Shown here: piece after piece, positions 22,501 through 31,945 of the stretch
How positions within the stretch are numbered: position 1 is the first letter of the stretch
How the letters are laid out: each line of letters starts with the position of its first letter
Assembly: GCA_951799405.1 (NCBI GenBank)
Contig: OX637338.1
Span: 9,176,001-9,240,000 of the forward strand
Source of the DNA: Agapetus fuscipes
Lineage: Eukaryota > Arthropoda > Insecta > Trichoptera > Glossosomatidae
DNA: 64,000 nt
Direction: 5' to 3'
Notes under the pieces: generated by a model
Seen by the model: only the letters and a program-made list of their open reading frames with translations
Databases searched by the model: none
Told to the model about the DNA's origin: nothing
Made by a program: the position numbers and the translations under genes

Positions 22501-22508
22501 ATTTCTAA
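19503..22508 (+). CDS. RTE-clade endonuclease/reverse transcriptase, intact
   Basis: This 1001-residue protein nicks chromosomal DNA and copies its own RNA at the nick (target-primed reverse transcription). An AP-endonuclease-like domain covers about residues 25-265, with TWNVRKMN, the acidic TETK, LGDMNGWIG and the catalytic end SDHYLL. The reverse transcriptase spans about 480-770, with GKSAGFDGINGEMLK, FVDLEKAFDSVDR, GVRQGCVMSPWLFN and the active-site LLYADDAVL (about 730). The C-terminal part has LYGSEAWT-like, RWFGHLERM and GRGRPRKVWKDQI blocks that are characteristic of RTE and relatives. No RNase H or Gag-like ORF1 is seen, as usual for RTE. There is no stop or frameshift, so the copy may be active or very recent. 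The start is the first AUG of the open frame. Confidence 0.93.
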   Translation: MATNNNFKSVHCGNATTNFHRKNEWVFGTWNVRKMNDCKEKEIMNVMKEKRIKVMGVTETKMKGNGEKVLANGELYIWSGVEDGNERQGVGVIVSECVKGCIAGYQRISPRILVVKLKINSLKLFLVTCYAPVDSECMEVRMSFWNELNAVVHERKNNENIVILGDMNGWIGAQRDECLKIIGPGGRGVVNDNGRHLIALCAEHSLFASNTWFRHKDVHLYTRQIVGSRTIIDYICVDERLRGAVRDSRVYRGPEIGSDHYLLCAKIMLGEVRKKKRKKQVRMTRIKVERLNEENVKEKYVSELHKILSVNELEKNVCGKDIESMWKDLKEGMIECAKKVCGVTKGGKLKGDAWWNDRVKEAVKVKKKCYENWLNDRNDRKLEDEYKIAKRMAKTIIYESKMNEQRKIDERINKSFTDSKKEFWRWINADRNKSSALTTPGVKSAAGEMVWENEEVCKRWKNYFQEIFGQGERRIYEQTDEENELKILKEEMKVSISRLKNGKSAGFDGINGEMLKAGGECVIDWMFELCKLCVNAGVVPMDWRKAVIVPIYKGKGDKKDCQNFRPISLLSIPGKVFCKVIIKNVILTTSKRVSDIQSGFMAGRGCVDQIFTLRQLVEKQLSVRGKLFTAFVDLEKAFDSVDRGMLWDVLKAYGVNGALLNAVHANYENSMACIRIDGEYSEWFEVFKGVRQGCVMSPWLFNIVMDKCVRDARLDDCGIMIGESKVSVLLYADDAVLVSDSAVELQMMLSRLNEALKGNNLKLNARKTKVLIFERDDENMNYEFKINGMNVDVVNEFVYLGSKFEKDGRMAGEFERRIMKGRCVLGATACIARNQNLSKNVRLAVHGGILVPTLMYGSEAWTVSEREISKVHTVEMDYLRCMIGKKRSDRVRNDFVREECGVRESVKVKIKRSMLRWFGHLERMSDERLTKKVYVARIDGCRGRGRPRKVWKDQISEIANDWDIQSHNKRRTCMKKVMTLDEMKEVCKDRKKWRLICNVDF

Positions 22509-22625
22509 TGTTGGTGTATTCATTTGCTACATTTTTTGCATAGGAAATTTTTGACTTTTTTTGTATAGATTTCTTTGTAAGGTTTTGTTCTTTTTTATAT
22601 TTAAATGTAATTTATTATTCATATT

Positions 22626-22870
22626 CCTTGACTTATAGGTTGGTATGAGGCTGACCACCCATACTGTAAAAAATGGTTCACTTTGCCAATGTCACCCCTG
22701 TTTCAGGGAAGGTCGGCAAAAGTTGTGGGGCGTATGTTCATTTGAGGTTTGGATTTTATTTGTAAGTACACATTCAGCATTTGTAAGCGCGAACTACACT
22801 TGTTGGTTTGTGGGCATACATCTGAGAGCTTTAAATGAATATATCCTTGCAACTTAGATTATAGATTATT
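22626..22870 (+). repeat. RTE-tail unit at the 3' end of the intact RTE
   Basis: This is the reference copy of the dispersed repeat: start ccttgacttataggttgg, end caacttagattatagatt. It lies 118 bases after the RTE stop codon. Confidence 0.9.
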
Positions 22871-22887
22871 ATTATTATAGATTATTA

Positions 22888-23135
22888 TGCGGCTGACCAC
22901 CCATAATATAAAAATTGGTTCACTTTGCCAATGTCACCCCTGTTTCAGGGAAGGACGGCAAGAGTTGCAAGGCTTATGTTCATTTGAGATTGGGTTTTTA
23001 TATTGTAGGTCCACATGCGGCATGTGTTAGCGCGAAATTATACATATCTGCTTGTGGGAATGCATTTAGTGTAAATCTTAAATGATATATATCTTTGCAG
23101 CTTAGATTAGATTAGATTAGATTAGATTAGAAAAT
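22888..23135 (+). repeat. RTE-tail unit, second copy downstream of RTE
   Basis: It lacks the first 20 or so bases and ends in a clean (gatta)5 run. It belongs to the subfamily with 'ggtccacatgcggcatgtg', different from the preceding copy. Confidence 0.8.
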
Positions 23136-25071
23136 GGAGTTCTACAATGTTTCCGCTAAAACTTTTCAAAAACTTAAATATTATTTATAAATATTTTCCG
23201 TATAGTATAAAATGATCGCTATTTACTTGTGCCAATTTTCTTGCTGCTACAGTCATTCTTAACTCTGAGTATAGCATTGTAACAATTTTTACTGAGCAAT
23301 GAAGGTAGCGAGTATTGAAAAAATTGTATAAACAGTTAGAGAGGCGCTATCATTTTTTCTTACAAAATTGTAAATACTCGATGACTTTGTAATTTAGTTA
23401 AAGTTTGCGCTGTATGGTTGGTTTAGTATCAGTGGCGACATCTCCCGCCCGTGGCCGGAGCGCGCAGGGCCGCCTCGGGGCGCAGCGGGGCGCGCGCTAA
23501 TGCGGGTTATCGGGGGCACGCGCCGCGGGGCGCAACACTAGCTCAGGGACTGACAAACAATGTCGTCACAATATTGTGTTTTTTTTTATACTCAAACTTT
23601 AATCAAGAAAATGGTAAATAAAGCGTAAATGATCTCAGCTTGCCGCTAATCAACGAGAACTTTTAAAAATTAAATTTTGAATAGAAAGAGGAACGCCACT
23701 GAAATTAGAAGTATGCAGCTACAACTGCTAGTTATTATGCGTACCAGAAAATATCAATTTTATGACTCAATCGTGGAAAATGTGGAAAGGAAATACGAGT
23801 CTAATTAAAATAATATTCTTCTCAAGTTGAATGTCAATTTGTTTTAAATGCAGACATGTTTTTCACATCTGCGAGAACCAAACATTTTTCAAAGAAAGTA
23901 ATTTACGAGTTAGAGTTTCAGCCATATTCATTTTAAATAACTGTCAATTTTTTTTTTATTATTAAGCAAACAAACATTTATAGATACATGTATTACATTT
24001 CAATAAAAAATCATTATGACAGTTATGAAACCAGCAAAGAAACAACACAACGTGTATTAAACAAAAATGTTGCTGACTAATATGTTGATTAAATTCCACT
24101 CGTTGAAACTGTGAACACCTGACATAAAACATTCAAACGAAAAAAATCGGTCGTTAAAGACAATAACTAAATCAGGAATTGAGATATGTATGTTTCGGCA
24201 GCCCTGATTTAATGGCAGCAACCTGCTGGCTCGTAAGTAAATACAAATAATAACACAGAGTGTAGAGCTGCAGTCATTTGTCATATCACATAATGTAGGG
24301 GGGGCCGGTGGGCGCTCGCGATAGCAATCTCAGCGGCGCCCGGGGGGGCTCCTGCAACGCCTCACCCTAGATGCCTCTCTGTGAGATAAACCACAACCAA
24401 CATTAGCGGAAAATAATGACATTTACCGGGTTAGCCAGTGAAATATTGTGAATCTCTTCTATCATATAAATGTTCCATTTATTCATATTAAAGTGAAAAT
24501 ATATTAAACTGATGGATGTGAAAATTAGGTAGGTACTTTGTAGAATTGTAGAACTGCAATTTTATGACATGCCTTTTAAAAATTTGGAAGGCATTTTATG
24601 ACATGACTTCAATTGTTAAATGTCTATTTAGGATAAAAATCAACACATTGTCAACTTCCTTCCAGTTTTTACAACTAGTGTTTTTTTTCATAGATTTTTT
24701 TTTCTACATCGAATCTGTCGTCCAAAATGGAGTGGCAAAGTCAAAGTTGTGCTCCAAATGAGTGTGAATATATTAGTGTTGTGCCTTTTGCATTGTTAAG
24801 ATAAATGACGTCATTTGTCATTTTCATGATGCCACATCCTCTTCCCGATAAATTAATATGACAATAAGATTTCGATAAACCTTTCAATAGTTCGTCACAA
24901 AAAAACAACATGACTAATGATCTAAAAAACATAAATACAATGCAAAACTTCTCTGTCATAAATATTCATAATGTTGATAACAAGCAAAAGGTTCTATGTT
25001 ATCTGTAACCTAAGTTTCATGAATATAAATATACCCGATTGCGATCCACTTTCTAATGTCTAATCGCTAAT
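23136..25071. other. Unassigned DNA with two GC-rich islands
   Basis: No gene or repeat recognised. Two islands stand out: 23440-23545 (about 100 bases dominated by C and G, with CpG runs) and 24296-24370. They could be regulatory DNA. I see no exon next to them. Confidence 0.4.
23440..23545. promoter_or_regulatory. CpG-rich island, possible regulatory element
   Basis: Strong local GC enrichment with many CpG dinucleotides (ggccgcctcggggcgcagcg and similar) in otherwise AT-rich DNA. No TATA box, coding exon or repeat boundary is apparent. The function is an inference. Confidence 0.3.
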
Positions 25072-25127
25072 ATAAGTTGCAAGGATATGTAACATTGGGA
25101 ATTTACATTATATGCATTCTCACAAGC

Positions 25128-25398
25128 AAACATTTATAAATATTAATTAAATAAACAAAGTTTTAATTCACTTTTATAAAAAAAAAAAAAAAATGTCTAG
25201 CACTTTCGCCTACAAGGCATCATCAGGACTGTCCTGCAGGACTGTCCTGATGATGCCTTGTAGGCGAAAGTGCTAGACAAAAATAAAAATTAAAAAAATA
25301 TACATAAAAGTGAATTAAAACTTTGTTTATTTAATTAAAATACAATGGACTTTCACTGTGTAAACTGTAAACCACCAAACCCTTCAAAACATTTATAA
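25128..25398 (+). mobile_element. Palindromic hammerhead-like element 1 with 12-bp target duplication
   Basis: The body is 25140-25386, between two copies of 'aaacatttataa' (25128-25139, 25387-25398). It consists of a short reversed arm and a longer forward arm, complementary around 'gtcctgcaggac'. The long arm ends in a block 'ctttcactgtgtaaa' plus 'aaaccaccaaaccc' that also ends element 3. There is no ORF. The structure recalls Penelope-like or retrozyme-like insertions in which a truncated inverted copy joins a longer one. Confidence 0.8.
25243..25279 (+). ncRNA. Hammerhead-ribozyme-like core
   Basis: The order fits a type I hammerhead: stem I strand TGTC, CTGATGA box (25247-25253), a short stem II (GCC/GGC with a TTGTA loop), GAA, a self-complementary AGTGCT in place of stem III, a cleavage-site A (25275), then GACA pairing back to TGTC. 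One extra base (T, 25254) separates the box from stem II. Self-complementary stem III loops are known for dimeric hammerheads of Penelope-like elements. Activity is untested and the extra base could abolish it. Confidence 0.45.
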
Positions 25399-25560
25399 GT
25401 TCGCGCTTGGGCATGCCGCATGTGAATCTACAATATTAAAACCCAAAGCTCAAATGAGCATTCAATCTGCAACTCTTGCCAACCTTCCCTGAAACAAACA
25501 GAGGTGACGGTGGCAAAGTGAACCATTTTCAATAGCATGAGTGGTCTGCCGCATACCACA

Positions 25561-26262
25561 ACCCAGTGGTAATGTAAACAGCGCATGTTTGAAATAAAAT
25601 AACGCCGGTGTAAATCCCCTCTGGCCTTCTTGACGATAGCATTGACCCTTAGTTAAAAAAAAAAACATTGTGTAATTAATTAATCAAATATTCATTAAAA
25701 TAAAAATTAATAATGAACCTGTTTTCTGGTGGCGAGGTGGAGAACATTTGACTGCTCGATCAGCTGCTCATGCGCTGTCATGTTTTATTTGAAAAAAAAA
25801 AAGTGTGTCTGTTCTTTGTCTAGTTGTATTCGAAATGTCCATATTTATTGTAAGACAAACATCCATAGATAATTTCCTTGTGTTGTCGTCCCAAGACGTT
25901 GCGTTGCTTCGTGAATAAACCGTTTTATGAATTGATCGTTCCTTTGTTAGCACACTTCATCTTGATTACCCAACGTCACGTGTTCGGCCCAAGTGTTCGG
26001 ACTGAGCGCTCGCCGAGGCTCAAAATTCAAAATAATGGAGACGGCACAATAGTCCGCCCATTTGTCAGTATAAAACATATCTCGGCGCGATGACGCGTAT
26101 ATTATTAAAGCGTGCCTTGTTGGTTCCTATCACCACTAATATTACTTATGTGAGAGACCTCAGAGGTTGACAACGTCTTGTGTATGAACAATACTTACTT
26201 TTTAAAAAAAAAAAAAAGGAAACAAGTATGTATTTGAATAAAGTTTACAACTTTCACTTTCA
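25561..26262. other. Unassigned DNA
   Basis: No supported gene. Weak SINE-like fragments near 25585-25670 ('aacgccggtgtaaatcccctctgg') could be a remnant. Confidence 0.4.
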
Positions 26263-26264
26263 CT

Positions 26265-26420
26265 ATCATGGCCGGTCCGCGAAGACATCGAAGACCACCA
26301 CGGCGCTTTGAAAACTCGCCTTGAAGATGCTTTCTACTCGTGAAAGCGAAACGTCGGCAGATGTGGGAGCTGCAAGTAGAACATGGTCAAACCCGAAAGA
26401 ACACAAAACTGATTTATTTA
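26265..26420 (+). repeat. Single-armed relative of the palindromic elements
   Basis: It starts with 'atcatggccggtc' and ends near 'agaacatggtcaaacccgaaag', both of which recur in palindromic element 4 (34100-34400). It is not palindromic and has no clear target duplication. Confidence 0.5.
26318..26358 (+). ncRNA. Degenerate hammerhead-like core
   Basis: Stem I GCC/GGC, box TTGAAGA (first C changed to T), one extra base, perfect six-pair stem II GCTTTC/GAAAGC, GAA, self-complementary ACGT, cleavage-site C. The C3 change would be expected to kill activity. Confidence 0.4.
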
Positions 26421-26462
26421 TTGAGTATGTCTTTATTCATATAGTCTTAGTCGCATTCAAGT

Positions 26463-26656
26463 TAAACATTTATTATTTTGGATGGTTGGTGCATTAACAC
26501 TGTGAAAATTCATCTTTATTTAGTTATTAAAAAAATCTTTTTTAATTTTCACTTTGATGACTACGAAGTAGTCGAAAACGTTTGTGTCCTTTATATAAAT
26601 AATAAAAAAAGTGAAAATAAAACAAGATTTTTTTAATAACTAAATAAACATTTATT
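26463..26656 (+). mobile_element. Palindromic hammerhead-like element 2 with 12-bp target duplication
   Basis: The body is 26475-26644, between two copies of 'taaacatttatt' (26463-26474, 26645-26656). The arms around 26520-26560 and 26600-26640 are complementary ('ttagttattaaaaaaatctt' against its complement). The core 'ttgatgactacgaagtagtcgaaaacgttt' is a degenerate hammerhead-like motif. The outer left block 'aacactgtgaaaattcat' is shared with element 5. Confidence 0.75.
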
Positions 26657-26699
26657 GGTAGCTTTTCATCCTTCCTTCATTTCCTTTATCCGCATTACA

Positions 26700-26835
26700 A
26701 ACCTTGAAGGCCCCAGGCTTCCCGCACCACAATCCTGCAAGGCTCTCTGTCTTGTGCTGCTTCCCTCAATGTTATCCCTTCACTCTCAGAACCTCCGTTC
26801 AGGCCTCGACATTGTCTGCCCACCGCATCCTGGGA
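26700..26835 (-). pseudogene. Non-LTR retrotransposon ORF remnant, C-terminal
   Basis: Reverse-strand translation reads 'WADNVE' ... 'VKGITLREAAQDREPCRIVVREA', matching the common pattern at the end of many non-LTR reverse transcriptases (RWxDNVxxW...AxDRxxWRxxV). The key tryptophans are partly lost. It is a short dead fragment. Confidence 0.5.
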
Positions 26836-26959
26836 CATCATAGATTGAAATCAAGTAAATATAAGCACGATGTATTTGATAAGCGTCATTTTTGCATAAA
26901 TCACTTCACACTTCAAAAACTCTCTAGGTCAAGAACTTAGTAGCTACAAAAAGCATCAA

Positions 26960-27130
26960 TTCTTGAGCAAGTCGCTGGATACACCTTTAAGAATCAGTAT
27001 TATTTTAAGCAGATGAATATTTAACCCAGCGAAGAGCATATTATTTTAAAAAAATGTTTTTGTTCTTCGCCAGGAATCCAATCTACTACCTTACGATTAT
27101 GGGTCTGAAGCATTAACCATTAGACCGTGC
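26960..27130 (-). repeat. tRNA-derived SINE (family B), partial
   Basis: The reverse strand starts with a tRNA-like head 'gcacggtctaatggttaatgc' and runs into 'gctcttcgctgggtta', the junction also present at 54400-54515. Part of the body at 26960-27000 follows. Confidence 0.55.
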
Positions 27131-29785
27131 ATTATAAGAGTAAGAAGACACTAATTATTTCCAATGATAGATGACCAATCTACATAATATGTAGGTTAAT
27201 GAAGCCAACTAGGTACTAAATTTGAAATAAAATGTCTCTGGCTTAAGTCGATGGTTTTGTAATTTAAGAAGAGCTGATAGCAGAGAAAGAAGAAGAGTAC
27301 AAAAATTCAATAAAAATACAGATTTAAAACTATCAACGAAAAGTCGCTTTGACATTTGATTGTTGAATACACCTGACAGGCATATGAAAAGGTTCACAAC
27401 TCACATCACATGCGATCTTTCCTTCCAAAGCCATGTAGGACCATTGTCACCGTCATTTGTCAGACAAATCGCTAACACAGATGAAAAATGTCCGTTATTA
27501 ATGCCGCATCCAGCCTCTCACAAAGCGAGCCCGAGATGAAATAATACAGAAAATGATATGGACGACTAGACAAACATAAAAGGGCCTATCTAAAAGGGGT
27601 GTAAGACAATACCGCGGGCCGAGCATATTGTCTGTCGGCTTCGGTGAATCAAAACGACAACTGTTATGGGATACAGAGAGAATGCCCGCTTGATTAATGT
27701 ATCAAACCTATTCGTGAAAATTGTATTAGGCATTCGGATAATGCCGACGAGGGAATGCCTTTCACACAGCATTATTTAGAAACATTTAATGCATCGATTG
27801 TATCATAATTTAACACGTGAAAATCACTTTGGTTGGCGGACGATTCACAGATTACATGTATCTGAATAACACTTGTATTTTTTTTATGTTCCCTTTTGTA
27901 GTCACTCTCTCAATAGGCTCTTAACGCGTGAAATTATTAAAAAAGGTTCTTGAAATACGCACTCAAAATACTCTTGATTTGCGTGCTGAGTGAGTGATTG
28001 GGTGTAAAAATAAACATTAAATTAGAATTGAGGTTGTAAGATTTTATAACCTGCATTTTTCACACCATTGTGAATGCGGAGATTTTTGTAACAAAGTTAT
28101 TGTGTTGGAAGAGTGAGCTGTGAAACTATATCTGACAGGTGCGCAGCAAAAACTTAATAATGATCCATGGTTCTATTCTAACAGGTACTTCCTAAGTTGG
28201 AGGTTAGTAGAAAAAAAATGTACTTTTGAATAATGTTCCGTGCATTCAGGAGGATTTTAGCATTCGATGGTACACACACATTTTAAAGGCAGTGATTTTA
28301 TTCTCGAAACACTGGGGTACTGTCCACCTTGTAATGCCATTCAGTACAATTGGAAAAAGTGAAGTAACTCACTACCTGCACAGGAGCTCAAATTTCAGGT
28401 TTCTATTAATTAAAAAAATGTATATATGTAGCATTTAAAGTTTAAGAGTTAAGTTAGGTTTCAACTCGTGAAGAAAATCTTTGTTTAATTTTGAAATTAT
28501 TAAATTTAGCATTTTAATCAAATTTCCTCTTTCTTCGATGTTTTATCGTCATCATAAATATTTCTAACTACTAATAAGAGCAATAAGTGATATTATAATT
28601 ATTAAAAGTTGTTTAATTATATTATACAACTTTTTTTACTTGAACATACGACAATTATATTCCTAATTGGTAATGTGTTTTGAGAAGCTCTACACTTTTT
28701 ATCGACTTTCCAATAAAATAAGCAATTATTGCATACATTATTCTTCTCCCCTAAAAGCCCATAGAATCAGTGTGGAACATACTCCAGTCCAACAGTAGCA
28801 TGTCCTCATTACCAGCCTCCCAGACACATCTCCGTACATCGGGCTGACCCCAGCACCTCGAGTATTCGACCTTACATTCAAACTCAACCAGAAAGTTTCA
28901 CCAAAAAGGTATGAAAACAAAAACAACGCTTTCAGTGAGCTTTTTAGTTTTTATACATTTTCTGGGAAACGGTATGGTTGAGTTTAAACGTGAAGGTTTG
29001 CTGTTGGGGCGCCAGAAGGGACTGCGCTAATCGAATCTGGCCATCAGTGCTCGCTCTGCATAAATAAATAACAAGCTGCAATGGAAAGTAATAATTCCGC
29101 CGCAGGCTAAAAGCTAAATTGGAAAATTGACGCTAAAGGCGACGTCGCCCTAGCGCTTAAACAATCATTCACCGCTCCTGCAAGTGAGAGGTGAATGAAT
29201 AAATCAATATTGAATTTTATAAAATGCGGGGATGCTGACGTCGCGTCGGCAGGAAGCGGCGGGGAATGAGTGGCCTTTTTTTTCAAAATTTATTTTATTG
29301 TCACCCTCAAACCTATATTATATTACATTTTTTATTGGAATCTTCTATCAAGCACAATAAAGGCGTTCAAGATTTTTTCAAACATCCCATAATAGTTTAT
29401 TTATTTTACAAATCCGTTAATTATTTAATTTATTTTATCTGTCTAGACTCTGGTCATCACAAATTTTCGATAATCGAAATAGAAATTTCACAAAATCAAA
29501 TCCAGGATTCTTTTTTTCTGATGGGTAGCATTAAAAACAATTTATTTTCAAAAGGTTATCTCCATCGAAATACATTATTGATATTAGAGATTTTCTCTGA
29601 AACTGATCGGTACAGAAGAACACCGTAAAAAGGTAAAACATTTGGTCACCGGTGAAAATTTCACCCAGGCTTCTTTTGACAAAACATTATACCCAATCAA
29701 TCGATTGTCTTGATTTTTTTTAAATCACTTATTTGGAAAGAAATATCATTCTTCAATGGCACCATAGCTCAATTCAATGTCTTAC
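27131..29785. other. Unassigned DNA
   Basis: About 2.6 kb in which I recognise no repeat family, RNA gene or protein. The stretch 28980-29270 is less AT-rich and lacks known repeats, so it is a candidate for conserved non-coding DNA. That is only a guess from composition. Confidence 0.4.
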
Positions 29786-29787
29786 CT

Positions 29788-29918
29788 TAGCCTCCTTCAA
29801 CCTCTGCCTTCAATTCTGCTTGTCCTCCTATACCACAGTCCAGTTCGCAACTTGTAAAAACTGAACCACATCCTTTTCCACTTCATCTCTCCATCTCAGT
29901 CTGGTCCTTCCCACTATT
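29788..29918 (-). pseudogene. RTE-like reverse transcriptase ORF remnant, C-terminal
   Basis: On the reverse strand, across small frame changes, it reads 'GRTRLRWRDEVEKDVVQFLQ', 'NWT' and 'RQRLKEAK', which is the familiar GRPRxRWxDEVxKDL...NWR...R..EAK block ending many RTE-like proteins. It is a dead fragment of a family different from the intact RTE here. Confidence 0.6.
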
Positions 29919-30059
29919 AAAGAATTATTTTAAGCCAACAAATCGAAGTACTCACTCACAACTTTCCACTAACTACTTACTCTCTGTATTCTTTAGGTAG
30001 GCATAAGCTGCACTGGCCGACCCACGGGGGTTAATAAGGTCGGGATATAATTCGATTTG

Positions 30060-30180
30060 TCATTTAGTTAGTCGCCGGCTGTAGTCGGGCGAGCGAGGGG
30101 TCTTTTGTTTAGGGGCTCCCCGGGGACCCCCGGGGGTCGGTGAGGAGGCGGGGGTCAGACCTTCTCACCCCCGACCCCTA
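30060..30180. promoter_or_regulatory. GC-rich island
   Basis: About 120 bases of C/G-rich sequence with a near-palindrome 'ccccggggacccccgggg'. No adjoining exon is seen. The regulatory role is speculative. Confidence 0.25.
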
Positions 30181-30267
30181 ATAACACGTCACTACAATAG
30201 TAATTATTGAAGTTGCACAGGGTATGTGAGCGAATATTGGGAGATATCAGTCAATCTATATTGGTCT

Positions 30268-30525
30268 ACACCGGCCTGAAGTCTATTGGTTACCTTTTCT
30301 GACCCTTAAATTGATAGTTGTGGGTTCGAATCCCGGCGGAGCACAAAAAAATACCATTTATGTTTTCAAATATGCTCTTCGCTGCGTGAAAAATCGTATC
30401 CCTTTACTAAAGACCGGTCACTAAAGTTCCAACCAGCTTTACAGCAACTGGGTTTTGCTTGAGAATTGTTGCTTTCTACAACGCCGATTAAGCTCGCAGA
30501 GGGCTCTGAGGTGTAATCCACACAA
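30268..30525 (+). repeat. tRNA-derived SINE (family B)
   Basis: The tRNA-like head carries 'ctattggttacc' and a good B box 'gggttcgaatccc' (30323-30335). The body has 'gctcttcgctgcgtgaaa', 'agctttacagcaactgggttttgcttgag' and 'gctcgcagagggctct'. All of these recur in reverse at 54005-54515. Confidence 0.65.
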
Positions 30526-31553
30526 AAACAGCGCGCACCAAAAAAAACATCCTGAGATTCTTTTAATTAATTATTAGTATGTTATATTCATATTTATTGA
30601 ATATGTATAAAATTCACATTTTGAGTTACTAAGTTTGTTAAATTACTTAAATGTAAATGTGTCAGAAAAGGTTTTTTGCGAGTTAAAAAAAATTGACTTC
30701 ATAAAATGAACCAAGAAAAACTCTACATCGTAGTAGTGTCTAGTAATAATTTCGTGCACAAATACCTATCCAATCCATATTATCAAAACACATTGTGGAA
30801 AATTTAAACCATCTAACTACATTCCAAAAACGCTATTTTTAGTTCATCAGTAAGACAACACCTAATAGAAATTCATGGCAGTTGAAAGAAGGACTTAATT
30901 GAACCAGATATTTCAATAGTAAGTCTTATGTTCAACTGTAAATACAGCTGTTCCAACATGTTTGCCTGTATGGAATCCTGGTCCTTGTATTTTAGGTAAA
31001 TTTTATACCAATTGTTCCAAAATATTTTTACATTTCCTAATATTGACAATAATAAATGATTATCCTGTCACAATACTTGTCTCCATCTACTTGGTCTCCT
31101 CGCATTGCTCCACCATGTAATAAGTTCGCAATAACACACGCCAGGCCTCTCCAGCGCTCACCGTCAAGTGCCCTTCATCTTTCCAATACAATAACCGCAA
31201 CTCCGAGTCTTCCCCGCCATTCCACTCGGCTGGCTCCTCAGCTGGCTGATGACGCAGTTACTTCCACCTCACGCTGATTGGACAGCCATCAAGATAAGTA
31301 TCATCGTTTTATTGGATTTGGGGGCAGCAGCAGCAAGGGAGGGAAGTGGGATGTTGCTCTATTCCCCCCCGGACGAGGCTTTCTGAAAACCAACAGAAGT
31401 CTGCCTTAAAATAATCATATAAATGAAGTAAAAGAAAAGAATTTCTTAAAGTTTTAATATTATTAAATAGTCATTAGTTTATTAACCTTAAGAAAATGAG
31501 TATCTAATTTTTTATTGTGATTGAGCGAATAACAGTTATAGGCTTACTCAACC
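30526..31553. other. Unassigned DNA
   Basis: No supported feature. The stretch 31080-31310 is C-rich and open in one frame for 73 codons, but it has no recognisable domain. Confidence 0.4.
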
Positions 31554-31801
31554 TTCATAAGAAATATTTTTCAGGGTTTGGTGGTTTACCTTTACACAGT
31601 GAAAGTCTATTGTATAATCAATTAAATAAAACACACTGTTTCAATTCACTTTTATTATTTTAACTCTGTCAAACGTTTTCACCTAAAAAGGCATCCTCAG
31701 GACGATGACAAATCAAATCAAAAATTAAATTTAGACAGAGTTAAAATAATAAAAATGAATTGAAACAGTGTGTTTTATTTAATTGATTATTCATAAGAAA
31801 T
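31554..31801 (-). mobile_element. Palindromic hammerhead-like element 3 with 12-bp target duplication
   Basis: The body is 31566-31789, between two copies of 'ttcataagaaat' (31554-31565, 31790-31801). The arms 'aaataaaacacactgtttcaatt' and its complement surround the core. The long arm is on the left and ends in the same block as element 1 (gggtttggtggttta, cacagtgaaagtc). Confidence 0.8.
31667..31704 (-). ncRNA. Hammerhead-ribozyme-like core
   Basis: On the reverse strand: stem I GTC, box CTGAGGA, one extra T, stem II GCCT/AGGT, GAA, self-complementary AACGTT, cleavage-site T, then GAC closing stem I. The order and the extra base are the same as in element 1, while the arm sequence differs, which suggests the core is kept. 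Confidence 0.45.
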
Positions 31802-31802
31802 G

Positions 31803-31945
31803 AGCATCAGCACCCTCGTGAGCTGGGAAATCCCCACTTCAACTGAAGTGGTTGGCGTAAGGCTGGCCTCTTTACCTATCAAAATAAATAGGTTCCACTC
31901 GTCACATTCAACCCCTTCGAGAAGGGAGGGAAAACGTAGCATGAG
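31803..31945 (+). repeat. tRNA-derived SINE (family A), head missing
   Basis: It starts in 'agcatcagcaccctcg' and contains 'acttcaactgaagtggttggcgtaagg' and 'aaataaataggttccactcg', shared with 35355-35492 and 62480-62617. It directly abuts the target duplication of palindromic element 3. Confidence 0.75.

Larger units (their letters stand above)
19503..22870 (+). mobile_element. Full-length RTE-type non-LTR retrotransposon
   Basis: One intact ORF, a short 3' UTR, then the RTE-tail unit at 22626-22870 ending in the short AT-rich repeat typical of RTE 3' ends, with no poly-A. A second partial copy at 52505-52990 (reverse strand) shows the same order: ORF end, about 100 bases, RTE-tail unit. 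The tail unit is therefore a real part of this element. The 5' border is uncertain; the ORF start is used here. Confidence 0.85.
25072..25560 (-). repeat. RTE-tail unit interrupted by a palindromic element
   Basis: The tail side is 25072-25139 and the head side is 25387-25560, with a 247-bp palindromic element between them. The interruption makes the target duplication of the palindromic element unambiguous. Confidence 0.75.
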
